DNA of 64,000 nt from Leptospira barantonii (GCF_002811925.1 NZ_NPDS01000006.1:124001-188000); one strand, 5' to 3'; shown: positions 1 to 16,592, counted from the stretch's first letter. Notes: generated by a model not told the origin, from the sequence alone. A program made the numbers and translations.

Positions 1-948
1 GCGGTCGACATTAACTTTCGTGTGATCGCTTTCAATTCTTCCTTCGAGTTGAACTTCTGGAAACTCTACGGTAAAAAAATCGAAGAGGGAAATCTTTTAC
101 CCGAACTCATCTTGGATCCTCTGGAAAGAAGTGTTGTCATCGAAAACTGGAGCCGCGCTCTGAGAGGAGAGGTTTATACCACCGAAAGAACGATGCGCGG
201 TTTCGTTCAGGACGTTGCAATATTAGAAATCAGTTATAGTTCCATAAGGGATTCTTCCCACAATCTGATCGGAGCGACGCAGATCATCCGAGACATCACC
301 GAAAGAAAACGCGGAGAGGAAAAACTCAAAAAAACCCTGGAAGAAAAGGAAGTGATGTTGAAGGAGATTCATCACCGAGTGAAGAATAATCTTCAAGTGG
401 TCGCGAGTCTTTTGGGTTTACAAGCGGAACATTCCGAAAACGAAAAGATCTCCCAGATCTTAAAGGAATGCGAACGAAGAATCCAATCCATGGCCCTCAT
501 CCATAAGGAACTCTATCAATCCGAGAATATTACAAAAATTGATTTTTATGATTATCTAAACACCCTTCTTGTCAGCCTTCTTCATTCTTTCGGAAAGGAA
601 AAGAAGATAGAATTTAGAATTTCCTCAAAACCGAATTTCGTTTCCATAGAAACCGCGATTCCTTTGGGGTTGATCGTAAACGAGCTCGTGACCAATTCCT
701 TAAAATACGCGTTCCCAAAGGAGAACTCGGGTCTTATCTCGGTCAGACTCAGATCGGATATGAACGAATCCGTTTTGGAAGTGGAAGACAACGGAATCGG
801 AATGCCCGAAAAATTCGATCTTGCGAACTCCGAATCCTTGGGTCTCAAGCTCGTCGAAATTCTTTCCAGACAATTGAGAGGAAAGTCCTCTCTTATTCCG
901 GGCAACGAAGAAAAGGGCACGAAGTTTCAGGTTCGTTTTAAGATTTAA
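1..948 (+). CDS. Sensor histidine kinase (PAS-HisKA_2-HATPase), 5' end outside window
   Basis: This is the C-terminal part of a PAS-linked sensor histidine kinase. The reading frame is open from base 1 and the first residues already look like the middle of a PAS domain. The GTG at 22 is therefore probably internal and the gene starts to the left. After the PAS/PAC region comes a HisKA_2 box ([11 protein letters not shown], near bases 367-400) with the His-His pair, then an HATPase domain with an N box (ELVTNSLKYAF) and a DNGIGMP G1 motif. No membrane segment is visible in this part. The partner regulator is not adjacent. The family usually autophosphorylates and passes phosphate to a response regulator; the input signal is unknown. 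Confidence 0.9.
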   Translation, partial: AVDINFRVIAFNSSFELNFWKLYGKKIEEGNLLPELILDPLERSVVIENWSRALRGEVYTTERTMRGFVQDVAILEISYSSIRDSSHNLIGATQIIRDITERKRGEEKLKKTLEEKEVMLKEIHHRVKNNLQVVASLLGLQAEHSENEKISQILKECERRIQSMALIHKELYQSENITKIDFYDYLNTLLVSLLHSFGKEKKIEFRISSKPNFVSIETAIPLGLIVNELVTNSLKYAFPKENSGLISVRLRSDMNESVLEVEDNGIGMPEKFDLANSESLGLKLVEILSRQLRGKSSLIPGNEEKGTKFQVRFKI

Positions 949-996
949 AAACACTTGTCCTAAGACGTTCCGATTCGGACCCTGCTGGTATCTCCT

Positions 997-2868
997 ATGA
1001 ATTTAATATCCGTCGACAAGATCTCTAAGGAGATCGGCGCCAAAGTTTTACTCGATCAAATCAGTTTCGGAATCAACGAGGGAGAAAAAATCGGAATCCT
1101 CGGAATCAACGGTTCCGGTAAAACGACTCTTTTAAAAATGCTCGCGGGTTTGGACGTTCCGGATAGCGGGCAGATTCTGAAGAATAAGATTCTCCAGACC
1201 GCGGTTTTATCCCAGTCTCCTTCTTTTGATCCGAACCATTCCATCTTAGAACATATCTTTTCCAGCCCGAGCCCCATCCTGAAAACGGTTCGTTCTTACG
1301 AAGCAGTTTGTGAACGTTTGGAATCCGGCGACTCCGACGTTGAGGAAGAATACAATCGATTGATGCAGGAGATGGATCGTCTCGGCGCTTGGGAACTCGA
1401 GTCCTGGTTTCGATCCCTTCTGAAGGAATTGGCCATTCCCGATCTCTCCATGAAGATGGGTTCTCTTTCCGGTGGAATGCTCAAGAAAGTCGCATTAGCA
1501 CAAACGTTAATCGAAGAATCCAATCTCATCATTCTCGACGAACCGACCAACCACTTGGACGTGGACGCGATTCTGTGGTTGCAGGATTATCTGATCGAAA
1601 CCAAAAAATCGGTTCTGCTCGTAACACACGATCGTTACTTTTTGGAAGAGGTCTGCGATCGAATCATCGAACTGGAGAATGGAAATTTATTATCCTTTCC
1701 GGGAAACTTCGGATTTTATCTCGAAAAAAAAGCGGAAGCCGAGATCGTTCGGGAAAAAACCGAACAAAAGGAAAAACAATTTCTCAAAAAGGAATTGGAA
1801 TGGCTTAGGAGACAACCTAAGGCCCGAGGAACGAAACAAAAAGGAAGAACGGATCGTGCGCTCGAGGTTTTGAACCGGAAAAAAACCGGGAAAGAAATCA
1901 TTTTGGATTTTTCGGTTTCGGGTAGAAGGCTCGGTAAAAAAGTTCTCGAGCTCAAAAATCTGAACAAATCGTATCAGAAACCTCTAATATCTAATTTTTC
2001 TTATACGTTTAAAAACGGAGAACGGATCGGTGTTGTTGGACCGAATGGAGCCGGAAAGTCGACCCTTCTGAATATGATCGCCGGAAGGGAAAAACCCGAT
2101 TCTGGCGACGTAAGCGTCGGGATGAACACGAACTTCGGTTACTTCGATCAGATTTCCAAAGAACTCTCCGGCGATATGCGGGTTATCGAATATATCAAAA
2201 AGGAATGTGGCGTTTCCGTAAAGATGAGCGACGACCGAGTTTTGAGTGCGGCGGATATGCTCGAACTTTTTCTTTTCGACGGAAGATTGCAGGCGGGTTA
2301 TATCAAAAATCTTTCCGGCGGTGAAAGAAGAAGGTTGTATCTCGTTTCGATCCTGATGACCAATCCGAATTTTTTGATTTTGGACGAACCTACGAACGAC
2401 CTGGACATCAAAACCCTATCGGTTTTGGAGGAGTTTCTAGCTGAATTCGGCGGTTGTATTCTCGCGGTTTCCCACGATCGTTACTTTATGGACCGGACGG
2501 TGGATTATCTTTTCGTCTTCGAAGGGGACGGTGTTGTCGAAAAATTTCCGGGAAACTATTCCGAATATTTGGAATATAAGAATTATCTAAACAAACAAAA
2601 AGATAAAAAGGAACCCGAGGTAAGAGTCAAGGAGAACGATTCTTCCAAAGTCAAAAAGGGTTTGAGTTTCAATCAGAAAAAGGAACTCGAAACCTTGGAG
2701 GCGACAATCGCCGAACTCGAAGCCGAGGAAAAGGAACTCACCAAAATTTTACAGTCGGGCGCTGGAAAACCCGAAGAGCTCGTTTCTTCCGGGAACAGAC
2801 TTACCGAGATTCACTCCATTCTTCCCTTAAAGATGGAACGTTGGGAAGAACTTCAGAATCTACTTTAA
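997..2868 (+). CDS. ABC-F family ATP-binding protein (Uup-like)
   Basis: A soluble tandem ATPase with no membrane segments. The first nucleotide-binding domain has Walker A GINGSGKT at residues 36-43, an LSGGM signature near 157 and Walker B LDEPTNHLD near 180. The second has GPNGAGKST near 348-356, LSGGERRR near 438 and LDEPTNDLD near 462. A basic linker (residues about 240-300) joins them. A Glu/Lys-rich coiled coil closes the protein, as in Uup rather than EttA. ABC-F proteins act on ribosomes or, for Uup, are linked to DNA-structure and ribosome-assembly phenotypes; which applies here cannot be read from sequence. No strong ribosome site precedes the ATG. Confidence 0.92.
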   Translation: MNLISVDKISKEIGAKVLLDQISFGINEGEKIGILGINGSGKTTLLKMLAGLDVPDSGQILKNKILQTAVLSQSPSFDPNHSILEHIFSSPSPILKTVRSYEAVCERLESGDSDVEEEYNRLMQEMDRLGAWELESWFRSLLKELAIPDLSMKMGSLSGGMLKKVALAQTLIEESNLIILDEPTNHLDVDAILWLQDYLIETKKSVLLVTHDRYFLEEVCDRIIELENGNLLSFPGNFGFYLEKKAEAEIVREKTEQKEKQFLKKELEWLRRQPKARGTKQKGRTDRALEVLNRKKTGKEIILDFSVSGRRLGKKVLELKNLNKSYQKPLISNFSYTFKNGERIGVVGPNGAGKSTLLNMIAGREKPDSGDVSVGMNTNFGYFDQISKELSGDMRVIEYIKKECGVSVKMSDDRVLSAADMLELFLFDGRLQAGYIKNLSGGERRRLYLVSILMTNPNFLILDEPTNDLDIKTLSVLEEFLAEFGGCILAVSHDRYFMDRTVDYLFVFEGDGVVEKFPGNYSEYLEYKNYLNKQKDKKEPEVRVKENDSSKVKKGLSFNQKKELETLEATIAELEAEEKELTKILQSGAGKPEELVSSGNRLTEIHSILPLKMERWEELQNLL

Positions 2869-2883
2869 GAAAATCGAATGTGA

Positions 2884-5253
2884 TTAAGGGGAACAGGTTC
2901 CGTCGTGTTCCTTAACTCCGATGGTATACCCGAACGATCCAACCGGAACGGGAGCAGGGGCCGAGTTTGTCGTTCTTGCGGTTCCAAAAAAGTCGTTTTG
3001 ATACAGAGTGATAAATCCGCCGTAATTCGGATCCACCCCGCCGTATACGGTATCACATTTAGAACCCGCGCCGATCAGATAATAGGTAAGAGGACTTGTA
3101 GGCGGTAAGAATCCCGGATTGTGACTGAAGTTTTGAGTGTTGGCTCCCGTCACGAGGTTCGTAAGACAAAGCACGTTGTTCCGTAGAGGTCCGGGGTTTC
3201 CCGCACAAAGGCTAAAACCGAATAACGGGGTTTGCGCCAAGGTTGAACAGTTGAATAAGTTATTTCCTTTGACTTCCGCGCTCGCGCCCGGTGCGACCCC
3301 GTAACTGATACAGATTCTGCTCGGAGCGGTCGAGTTCGTAAAGATCTGATTGTTCGCGATTTTGGTTTCCACCGCGGTTCCGAGAGAATAAATTCCGATC
3401 GATTCCGAGGTTCCGACTCCGCCAAAAACCGTATTGTGGATCAGATGTAAGTTCGTCGAAGTTACGTTTTGAAATCTAAGTCCCGATGTGCTCGCCGCCG
3501 TAACCGCAGGGGTTCCTATTTGTTGAAAAGAATTGACCACGTTGTTCGATACGATCAGAGGTTGTGCGGCCGTTAAATTTCGTACGAGAAGCGCCGTTGA
3601 AAAATCGGCCGCCGTAGATCCTGCGTGAGAATTTCCGTTCAGCCAATTGGAATAAATCACCCCCCAACTTCCGTTGTTGTAAATTCCCGCGGAAATACTA
3701 TTACCGCTTCCGCCTAAGATGTAGTTATAGGAAATGTTTAAGTTCGGTGTTACGTTGTATGCGGCGATTCCGGATCGAATTGTCGTCGCCGTATAAGCGC
3801 TGGAAGAATCCATTCCTTGGATCACGTTTCCGCCGATGATCAGCTGGGAAGCTCCCGTAGCCAATCCGTTTAAGAAAATTCCGGTCGCCCATGGGTTGTT
3901 CGGATTCGTTTTGATGGTGAATAGGTTGACCACCAGGTTACTCGTCATCGTCGTAAACGGAGGTCCCGCAAAGATCGGAGTACAGGTTACACCTTCGGAA
4001 GCTCCGCAGTTTCCGGGCGGGGATATGTCTTCGATAATGGTGGTATGAGTGGTTCCGTTTCTTTGGGTAAACGTGGTATCGAAACCTCCCATAAGATTGA
4101 CTCCGTCCTTGAGGTCGATTCTTTGAGTTGCGTTATCCGCAATCGAAAACGTTCCTTCCGAAACCAAAACAAAACAAGGGACCGCGGCGCATTGCGTGAT
4201 CGCATAACGGATCGAAGCGCAAGCGGTCGCAACGGTATCACAAAGTCCGGCTCCCGCGCCGCCCGGTCTTGCGTATTTCACTTCGTTCGCAACCGTATAA
4301 GTAAACGTTAATGGAGTTCCGTTGTTGTACGCTTTTCCGGTGCCGGGATCAATACACCCTGTTAGGCGTACATACTGATTCACACCCGTCGTCCAAGCTC
4401 CACCCGAAATAATTCGAACCGCGTTGGAGGTAGGATAACTAAAGCTGGAACCGGGGTGACTGGATTTTAAATTTCCCGCCGGAGTATTGACCGGATCCAA
4501 AACGCAACCCGAAACGTTTTTGGAGAATGTAAGATCGATGTTGTCCGAAGGTTTTAGAACCGTTTGATTCGCGGGACTGGAGTTCGTAACGCTCAAACAG
4601 TTTACCAAAACCGTATTCGCTCCGGTCATCGTTCCCGTTGCGTTAGCCGGAACCTCGAATTGACAGACATGATTCTGAGGACTTGCTACGATTAGAAGGT
4701 TATACGTCGCTTGGTCCGGAATCTGAGCGGCGAACGTATTGGTTCCGTCCGCGCTGAGATTCAATAGATCCACGTTGCCGCTTCGGATTTGCAGGGTTCC
4801 GCTTACGGAAGAAGATATTCCGTATACTTGAACGGAAAGCGGATAGGTCTTGGTCGCACAAACCACTTCTACGTATTCAAAAAAGGGAGTGAGAATTCCA
4901 CTCGGATTGGTGATCGCACAATCGATCGCCGGCGTTACCGTCGGTTGGGTTTTGACGTTCACCGTATAAGAAGAATACTTAGGTTTAAACTCAGAAAAAC
5001 TGTAGTCCCCGTTTGAACTCAGAGAAAGAGTTTCGTTGTCTTGGTTTGAAAGAACTAAGGTTCCACCGGTCAACCCGGAAAGTTTTACTTTGAGTGGAAT
5101 CGGAGTTTGTGCCAGGGACGCAAAATTGGCAAAGGTAAATGTATCTAAAAACGAGGTTCCCGAAGGTTTTGGAAAACAATTTTGGAGCGAGCCGAAAAGG
5201 AGGAAAAATAGAAGGGTGAGTACGGTCCTAGATTGTAGTGTCGATTTTTCCAC
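2884..5253 (-). CDS. Large secreted lipoprotein with Ig-like and beta-helix-like regions
   Basis: A GTG start (preceded by AAGGA) gives a short basic N terminus, a hydrophobic stretch and a lipobox-like SLQNC, so an acylated N-terminal Cys near residue 26 is likely. Residues about 50-210 hold repeated short beta modules. A bacterial Ig-like segment follows (near SSPANQTVLKPSDNIDLTF). The C-terminal half has Asn/Gly/Ser-rich repeats with phrases such as NNVVNSF and HNTVFGG, typical of right-handed parallel beta helices. Several Cys pairs suggest export. Similar proteins occur in Leptospira, but I do not recognise a named one. It converges on the ABC-F gene with a 15-bp gap. A surface or periplasmic location is inferred. 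Confidence 0.8.
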   Translation of the reverse strand: MEKSTLQSRTVLTLLFFLLFGSLQNCFPKPSGTSFLDTFTFANFASLAQTPIPLKVKLSGLTGGTLVLSNQDNETLSLSSNGDYSFSEFKPKYSSYTVNVKTQPTVTPAIDCAITNPSGILTPFFEYVEVVCATKTYPLSVQVYGISSSVSGTLQIRSGNVDLLNLSADGTNTFAAQIPDQATYNLLIVASPQNHVCQFEVPANATGTMTGANTVLVNCLSVTNSSPANQTVLKPSDNIDLTFSKNVSGCVLDPVNTPAGNLKSSHPGSSFSYPTSNAVRIISGGAWTTGVNQYVRLTGCIDPGTGKAYNNGTPLTFTYTVANEVKYARPGGAGAGLCDTVATACASIRYAITQCAAVPCFVLVSEGTFSIADNATQRIDLKDGVNLMGGFDTTFTQRNGTTHTTIIEDISPPGNCGASEGVTCTPIFAGPPFTTMTSNLVVNLFTIKTNPNNPWATGIFLNGLATGASQLIIGGNVIQGMDSSSAYTATTIRSGIAAYNVTPNLNISYNYILGGSGNSISAGIYNNGSWGVIYSNWLNGNSHAGSTAADFSTALLVRNLTAAQPLIVSNNVVNSFQQIGTPAVTAASTSGLRFQNVTSTNLHLIHNTVFGGVGTSESIGIYSLGTAVETKIANNQIFTNSTAPSRICISYGVAPGASAEVKGNNLFNCSTLAQTPLFGFSLCAGNPGPLRNNVLCLTNLVTGANTQNFSHNPGFLPPTSPLTYYLIGAGSKCDTVYGGVDPNYGGFITLYQNDFFGTARTTNSAPAPVPVGSFGYTIGVKEHDGTCSP

Positions 5254-5289
5254 GGGAAAATATCCTTTTCTATAAATAACAACACGGAT

Positions 5290-6418
5290 CTATAGAAAAA
5301 TTTTCATCCCAAATTCAAATGAATTTGGAAAAAAATTGCCTGAACCATTCCCTCCATTTCGAGCATCGATTGTCCCGGTTTTAAAGTAAGGAACAAACTT
5401 TCGATCGGATTCTGAAACCGTTGTTTTCGTCGAAGACGGGCCTACAAATGCCGCATCTGACACATTTAAAAGGTAAAGCAAGGCCACAATTCCCAGAGAA
5501 ACGTTAAACGAATTGTAATGCGAAACCGCGTTTGAATAGTCCGACTGGACCTGCATGTAGTTGTAGGTCGCAAACGGAATGAACGTAGGGTTATCGAGCA
5601 GAAGAAGACTCGAATTTAGATTCTTACTTTGATCCAAGGTCGCCAAACTCGCGTTATATTCCGTATACTGTTGCGCCGAATAGGCGATCGCACCCGCGAT
5701 CAGAATCGGAAAAATCCAAGATCGATACGTTTTATCCTGATTGGATTGTCCCCAACCCGGAAGAACCGACGATTGCAAAGCGGGACCCCAGTTGATTCCG
5801 GGTGTCGCGACCCGATTCTCCCGTTCGTTCTGCTTTACGATTTCTGCAAGTTCTTGCTCGGAATCCGCAAGGACCAAAAATCCTTTCTTTGCGGTCTTTT
5901 TGTTTCTCGGGTTTTCCAAAGAAAGAGTATAACTTCCGTTTTTCAGATTCAGACCTTCGATTTTGATCTTTATTTCTTTCGAGTTGATGTATTCGAATTC
6001 GGGTTTGATCGTTTCACCGGAAGGTAAAAGGAGAGTAACGTTCATCGCTTCGGTGAAGTTATCTCCCTTTACAACGAGGGTTGGACCGAGTTTTTCCTTT
6101 AACAATTTTACGTTCGATTCCGGATCGACTACGGGAGCTCGGGAAAGAATGACCTCAAAGGAAATCCATTCCGAAAAAACGGAAACCCTTCCGAACTTAT
6201 TCAAAACGCCGATCCTATGTTCGTAAATTCCAGGAGGAAGATTGACTTCGAATCGGGTTGATTTCGTTTTTTCCCTTGTGATTCTTCCGTTCGAATCCTT
6301 GATTTCGACCATGTATGACCCGGCCTCGGGGACGGGTTTCCATTCCAAATATTGATTTTCCTCTTCGGCAAAAACCGAAAGAGAAACAAAAAACGCGAGA
6401 ACGGAGTATAAAAGAATT

Positions 6419-6429
<11 letters not shown>
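5290..6429 (-). CDS. Exported envelope protein with FN3-like and IPT/TIG-like regions
   Basis: A signal peptide (hydrophobic residues about 4-21, ending near VFAEEE) is followed by an FN3-like segment ([17 protein letters not shown]) and an IPT/TIG-like segment ([19 protein letters not shown]). After residue 210 comes a PGWGQ motif and a hydrophobic span ([15 protein letters not shown]) resembling the DUF5683 type of small membrane protein. The last residue is hydrophobic (FGMKIFL). Its ATG overlaps the end of the FecR-like gene by 11 bp, so it is the third gene of the cyclase/FecR operon and is probably translationally coupled. Function unknown; an envelope role is inferred from the signal peptide and partners. 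Confidence 0.75.
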
Positions 6430-11411
<4,982 letters not shown>

Positions 11412-11602
11412 GTATGAAGACTCTCTTATCCAGAAAAAAATATTTCCACTGTGAGGAATATTCTATTTTAATCCTAGATTCTCCTCTTTATAATATAATC
11501 GCTCAATTCCGCGTTTTTGTTTGTTTTTCGCAAGAAATCGCTTCCTGCTATTCTATAGTTTCGGAAAATGGAGTTGAATTCTTAAAATAGAGGAAAACGG
11601 AT

Positions 11603-12061
11603 ATGGCAACTGCGGTATTTAAGACAAATTACGGAAATTTTTCGGTCTTTCTGGACGAGGAAAAGGCTCCGATCACTGCGGGCAATTTTATCAAATTAGC
11701 GAAGGACGGATTTTACAACGGTCTTACATTTCACCGGGTTATCAAAAATTTTATGATCCAAGGGGGTTGTCCCACGGGAAACGGAACGGGCGGTCCCGGA
11801 TATAAGATTCAAGACGAGTTTCACAAGGATCTTAAGAATGAGAAATTCACGCTCTCTATGGCAAACGCGGGACCAAATACGGGTGGATCTCAATTTTTTA
11901 TCAACGTAAGAGACAATTTCTATTTGGACAACCGTCACGCGGTGTTTGGAAAGGTTACCGAAGGATCGGATATCGTGGAAAAGATTTCCGAAACCGAAAC
12001 TGGTTTTCAAGACAAACCGACTCAGCCCGTTGTCATCGAGTCTATCACATTTTCTGAATAA
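11603..12061 (+). CDS. ppiB: Cyclophilin-type peptidyl-prolyl cis-trans isomerase
   Basis: A compact 152-residue single-domain cyclophilin. [13 protein letters not shown] holds the catalytic Arg and the usual Phe/Met/Gln residues. Further signatures are [28 protein letters not shown] and [11 protein letters not shown]. It catalyses proline isomerisation during protein folding. There is no signal peptide, so it is cytoplasmic. GAGG lies 11 bases before the ATG. The gene is transcribed divergently from the cyclase operon across 191 bp, and a hairpin follows its stop. Confidence 0.95.
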   Translation: MATAVFKTNYGNFSVFLDEEKAPITAGNFIKLAKDGFYNGLTFHRVIKNFMIQGGCPTGNGTGGPGYKIQDEFHKDLKNEKFTLSMANAGPNTGGSQFFINVRDNFYLDNRHAVFGKVTEGSDIVEKISETETGFQDKPTQPVVIESITFSE

Positions 12062-12088
12062 ACAATTTTTCTAAAAGACGATTGAGAA

Positions 12089-12115
12089 GCCGCCCGAAAG
12101 TCAAGATAGGGCGGC
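12089..12115 (+). terminator. Hairpin downstream of ppiB
   Basis: GCCGCCC (12089-12095) pairs perfectly with GGGCGGC (12109-12115) around a 13-base loop. The following T tract is short and interrupted, so termination may be inefficient. It lies 27 bases after the cyclophilin stop codon. Confidence 0.6.
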
Positions 12116-12548
12116 GTTTCATGCTCCGTTCTTATGAATAAGTAATTTCCAGGCCTCTATTTTCCTTTTTTCCCGCAAAGCCGAACTATAAACCGAATCA
12201 AAATCGAAGTTTCCTCCTAAGATCGTTTTCTTTTTGCGCTTCAACTTTTCATTTTGAACAGGGTCAAGTCTTTTCATTAAAAATCGATTTCTAACTCTTT
12301 CGTACTAGTACGGACGCTTTAGAGGATTCTAATTTCGAAAAAAAGAATATTCTGAAATGCGTAAAAAAGAAGGAAAACCAAAAACCAGGATTGACATTTT
12401 TATCGAAATCTTTACTTTTTAACGTCAATAAGAACAACCTGGGGAAATTGATTCGAATTTTCTAGGTTGTTTCGGTGATCGAGGATTCGAACTTTGAACA
12501 CGCATTGGATTCTTTTTAAGACCCGGAAAAATTCAGGAGTGATTTCCG
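12116..12548 (+). promoter_or_regulatory. Leader region upstream of histidine kinase 12549
   Basis: There is no gene in this AT-rich stretch. A TTGACA at 12391-12396 could be a -35 box, but the -10 candidate at ordinary spacing is poor. An 8-bp perfect inverted repeat, AACAACCT (12433-12440) and AGGTTGTT (12464-12471), surrounds a 23-base loop and could be an operator or a leader hairpin. AGGAGTGA at 12534-12541 is a good ribosome site for the TTG start at 12549. The rest shows nothing I can interpret. Confidence 0.35.
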
Positions 12549-13601
<1,053 letters not shown>

Positions 13602-13624
13602 ATAGAGAAGAGAGTTTTCCCTTT

Positions 13625-15061
13625 ATGTTTAAAGATTCTTTTTCAGTCCTTTTGATCGAAGACTCGAACGCGGATTATAGATTGATCCAAGAATATCTGG
13701 GCGAGTCGCAGAGCCCTTCGTTTCGGATCAGTCGAAGCGAAGATTTTACCGCGGGCCTCAGTAGAATCACTCACGAAAATCCGGACCTCGTGCTTCTGGA
13801 TCTTTCTCTTCCGGATCGAGCGGGACTGGAAGCGTTATCCGAAATCAAGGAAAAGTTTCCGCAGATTCCGGTGATCATCTGTAGCGGAGCCGAAGATAAG
13901 GAGATTACGGTGAACGCACTTCAGATCGGCGCACAGGATTACGTTTACAAAGGGAAGTTCGATTCTTATTCTTTGAGTCGTTCTTTGGTCTTTGCCTATG
14001 AGCGGAACCGTCTCGCTTTGGAACTGGAAAAGAAAAACGTATTCGAACAGGAAAGCGAAGAAAGATATCGTTTGTTTTTTCAATACAATCCGCATCCAGC
14101 GTTCTTATTCGAACACGATACGTTTGAGATTTTGGAAGTGAACCAGGCCGTTCTTGAAAAATACGGTTACGAAGAAAGGGATTTGATCGGTAAGAATATA
14201 CTGAAGATTTTCGAACCTGTCGATTTCGATATGGTGAGAAAGGAAATTCTTTCCTTTAAGTTCGGAGTCAATCGCGCCACATCGGTCGTTCACAAAAAAA
14301 AGAACGGGGAAGAATTGATCGCGGACACGACCGTCTATAAGTTCCGTTATCGAAATCAGGTTTTGGATTTAGCCGTGATTACGGACGTTACTGAAATGGT
14401 TCGCAACCGAGAATCTATCCTCGCGTCCTTAGCCGAAAAGGACACTTTGATTCAGGAGATTCATCACAGGGTCAAAAACAACATGCAGATCATGGTTTCT
14501 CTTTTGAATCTGCAAGCGGATAACGCCATGTCGAGAGAGCTCACCGCAAAGGAACTTTACGGTTTGCTAAAGGATACGGAAAGCAGGGTATTCTCCATGT
14601 CTCTCGTTCACAACGAATTGTATAAGTCCAGGGATTTGTCGCACGTCGACTTTGACAGTTATTTGAATATGCTTCTTCAAAATCTTTGGAACCTCTACGG
14701 TGTGGATCCTAAAATCCGTCAAACGATCGAAGCAAAGGGTTTGATACTCGGTATGAACATCGCGATTTCTCTCGGATTGATCGTATGCGAACTCGTTACC
14801 AACGCGATCAAACACGCTTTTTCGGAAGGGATGCAAGGGGCTTTGAAAATTGTCGCGAGTTCTCGGGACGGTATTGTTACCGTTACGATCGAAGATAACG
14901 GAAAAGGAATTCCGGAAGAATTTTTAAACGTGGATCATGAAACGCTCGGTCTGCAACTCGTAACGATTTTGACAAAGCAGATCCAGGGAAAGTTGAAGTT
15001 AGAAACCTTAAATCCGGGAACCAGATTTCAAATCCAATTCCCGGAAAAAGAACTTACTTAG
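13625..15061 (+). CDS. Response regulator-PAS-HisKA_2 histidine kinase
   Basis: An N-terminal receiver domain (1-125) has acidic residues near 12-13, phospho-acceptor D59 (LVLLDLSLP) and conserved K109. A PAS domain follows (about 145-260). The transmitter is of the HisKA_2 type, with [11 protein letters not shown] and its His pair at 280-281. Its HATPase domain has an N box ([11 protein letters not shown]) and DNGKGIP. A receiver at the front of a kinase suggests that phosphorylation by another kinase, plausibly the one at 12549, controls its output. The downstream target is not visible. The stop overlaps the convergent DUF3347 gene by 4 bp, leaving no room for a separate terminator. Confidence 0.93.
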   Translation: MFKDSFSVLLIEDSNADYRLIQEYLGESQSPSFRISRSEDFTAGLSRITHENPDLVLLDLSLPDRAGLEALSEIKEKFPQIPVIICSGAEDKEITVNALQIGAQDYVYKGKFDSYSLSRSLVFAYERNRLALELEKKNVFEQESEERYRLFFQYNPHPAFLFEHDTFEILEVNQAVLEKYGYEERDLIGKNILKIFEPVDFDMVRKEILSFKFGVNRATSVVHKKKNGEELIADTTVYKFRYRNQVLDLAVITDVTEMVRNRESILASLAEKDTLIQEIHHRVKNNMQIMVSLLNLQADNAMSRELTAKELYGLLKDTESRVFSMSLVHNELYKSRDLSHVDFDSYLNMLLQNLWNLYGVDPKIRQTIEAKGLILGMNIAISLGLIVCELVTNAIKHAFSEGMQGALKIVASSRDGIVTVTIEDNGKGIPEEFLNVDHETLGLQLVTILTKQIQGKLKLETLNPGTRFQIQFPEKELT

Positions 15062-15489
15062 ATCTTTTTTCCGCAACCCTTCATGGAAGGATCATACGGA
15101 TTTTGAACCTTATCGCCCGAGGCGATCCATTTCTTTTTTACCATTGGACAGTAGAAAACGTGGAACCCAGTAGATTCATCTTTTTGAATATACTCTTTCA
15201 GGCTTTCCGAAAGTTCGTTATACGCTTCGAGTTTCGTTTTTTCGTCGGTTCCAGCCTTGAGTTTTTCCGCCGCCTTTAACGCCGGAGAAAGGGATTTGTC
15301 CCGGGCCACTTCCTGTTGTAAAACCGCGATCAGTCTATCCGCGTTCACTTCCTTTCCTTCCAAAAAGGAATGATGGATCTGGCCGAGTTCCGCAAGGACG
15401 GTCGGTCGTGTGGGAAGAATCGACTTCGATTCGGCGGCGCCGAGCGCAACAAAAACTACAAATAAGAATATTATAATCTTCTTTTTCAT
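15058..15489 (-). CDS. Secreted DUF3347 metal-handling protein
   Basis: A signal peptide (about 1-22) precedes a helical region and a C-terminal motif [10 protein letters not shown] with NPYDP and GCGKK. This Cys-Pro-Met and Gly-Cys-Gly pattern is typical of DUF3347, found at the C terminus of some CusB-like copper efflux adaptors and as stand-alone periplasmic proteins. A copper-binding periplasmic role is inferred from the motif and from the 13-Cys protein directly upstream (14-bp gap). It is the last gene of a three-gene minus-strand cluster. Confidence 0.8.
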   Translation of the reverse strand: MKKKIIIFLFVVFVALGAAESKSILPTRPTVLAELGQIHHSFLEGKEVNADRLIAVLQQEVARDKSLSPALKAAEKLKAGTDEKTKLEAYNELSESLKEYIQKDESTGFHVFYCPMVKKKWIASGDKVQNPYDPSMKGCGKKI

Positions 15490-15503
15490 TCTTTTGCTCC
15501 CGG

Positions 15504-15980
15504 TTACGCTACTTTCTTAAGTTCGGCGATACATTCTTTGCAACTGTCCGCGCAATTCTTGCAGATGTCGTGATGGGATTCGTGAACTCTACATTCTTTC
15601 TCGCAGGCTTCGCAGGCCTTGATGCAGGTCGCGGCGATTTCTTTTGTAAGAGGAGAATTGGCGGCTCCTAAACTTACGAACGCCTTGCATAAGGCCAGAG
15701 TATCCTTTACGGTTTTTAAACAATCGGCGAGCATCGTATCACCGGTGGAAAGATTCTCCTCACAATGAGAAAGACAGATTTCGGCGTTTAAAATACATTT
15801 GGAAGCGGCTTCGAGAGTTTTGCGATCCACTTTTTTCAGAGATCCGGAAGAGGCCGGTTTCTCCGATTTTTTAGAGGATTCGTGGTGTTTGTGTCCGGAT
15901 TCTTTTGCTAAAAGGGAACCGGCGGATGCAAACGCAAGTAGCGCCGCGGATTGAGTGATTAAATCTTTTCTAGTTAACAT
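15504..15980 (-). CDS. Csp-like four-helix-bundle copper storage protein
   Basis: An N-terminal signal-like stretch (about 8-25) and a His-rich segment (GHKHHESS) precede a helical domain with exactly 13 Cys residues. They are arranged in CxxxC and CxxC helical spacings such as [12 protein letters not shown] and [11 protein letters not shown]. Csp1-type proteins line the inside of a four-helix bundle with Cys to hold many Cu(I) ions, and Csp1 of Methylosinus also has 13. There is no twin-arginine motif (it reads TRKD), so the export route is uncertain. It sits in a cluster with a DUF3347 protein and a small CxxC protein, which supports copper buffering. Function is inferred from family pattern. 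Confidence 0.85.
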   Translation of the reverse strand: MLTRKDLITQSAALLAFASAGSLLAKESGHKHHESSKKSEKPASSGSLKKVDRKTLEAASKCILNAEICLSHCEENLSTGDTMLADCLKTVKDTLALCKAFVSLGAANSPLTKEIAATCIKACEACEKECRVHESHHDICKNCADSCKECIAELKKVA

Positions 15981-16047
15981 ATATATTCCTTAATTCTAAA
16001 ATTCAAAAAACGTGTTTAAAGGGAAATACAAAGAAGGGAAGAATGGA

Positions 16048-16452
16048 TCAGATCAAAAGTCGGACCGAGGAGATCGATTGAAACGTGAATTTTTGCGCGT
16101 TGAAGTTCGAATTTCGTTCATACAAACCGTTTCGATCGGTAAGAATTCCCCATCCCAAATCAAAAGGATTTTGAAGAACGGATAGAATTGAGAAATAACT
16201 TCTTTCAAGATCGGGATTTTTGGAAGAAACGGATTCGGGAGAAACGAGTAAATCGCAAGAGGAGCAGGTCGGAACGGAATCTTTTGCCTTTTCGGTTCGA
16301 TGACAGGGCGGAAGATCGTTGGCCGCGGTTTGTTCGGAAAATCCAAAGGCCGGGCATTGGTTTCCCGAAAGCATTACGGTAAAACAAAGGAGGGCAACTA
16401 CCAAACCGGTCATGCCTAAAAAAGCGGCCCAACGTTTCGTTTTTTTGCTCAT
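16048..16452 (-). CDS. Small membrane-anchored Cys-rich protein of the copper cluster
   Basis: 134 residues. A basic N terminus and one hydrophobic span (about 9-30) are followed by an exported part with single Cys residues and a CSSC pair near 62-65. PPCHR lies just before that pair. The rest is not conserved with any family I recognise. It is the first gene of the cluster that continues with the Csp-like and DUF3347 genes (67-bp and 14-bp gaps). A metal-related role is therefore a guess from context and the Cys/His residues. It is divergent from the REC-GGDEF gene at 16593. Confidence 0.6.
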   Translation of the reverse strand: MSKKTKRWAAFLGMTGLVVALLCFTVMLSGNQCPAFGFSEQTAANDLPPCHRTEKAKDSVPTCSSCDLLVSPESVSSKNPDLERSYFSILSVLQNPFDLGWGILTDRNGLYERNSNFNAQKFTFQSISSVRLLI

Positions 16453-16592
16453 CCTGACCCTTAGACTTTGGGAATCAAAGGATCAAGCAAGAAGTTTTTA
16501 AAAAATTCGTTTGATTTCATTTATAATTCGGTGGAGCTTAGTATCCTTCCGAGGCTCGGCGCAACTTTGAAACACCGAGGAGAATATCCGCA

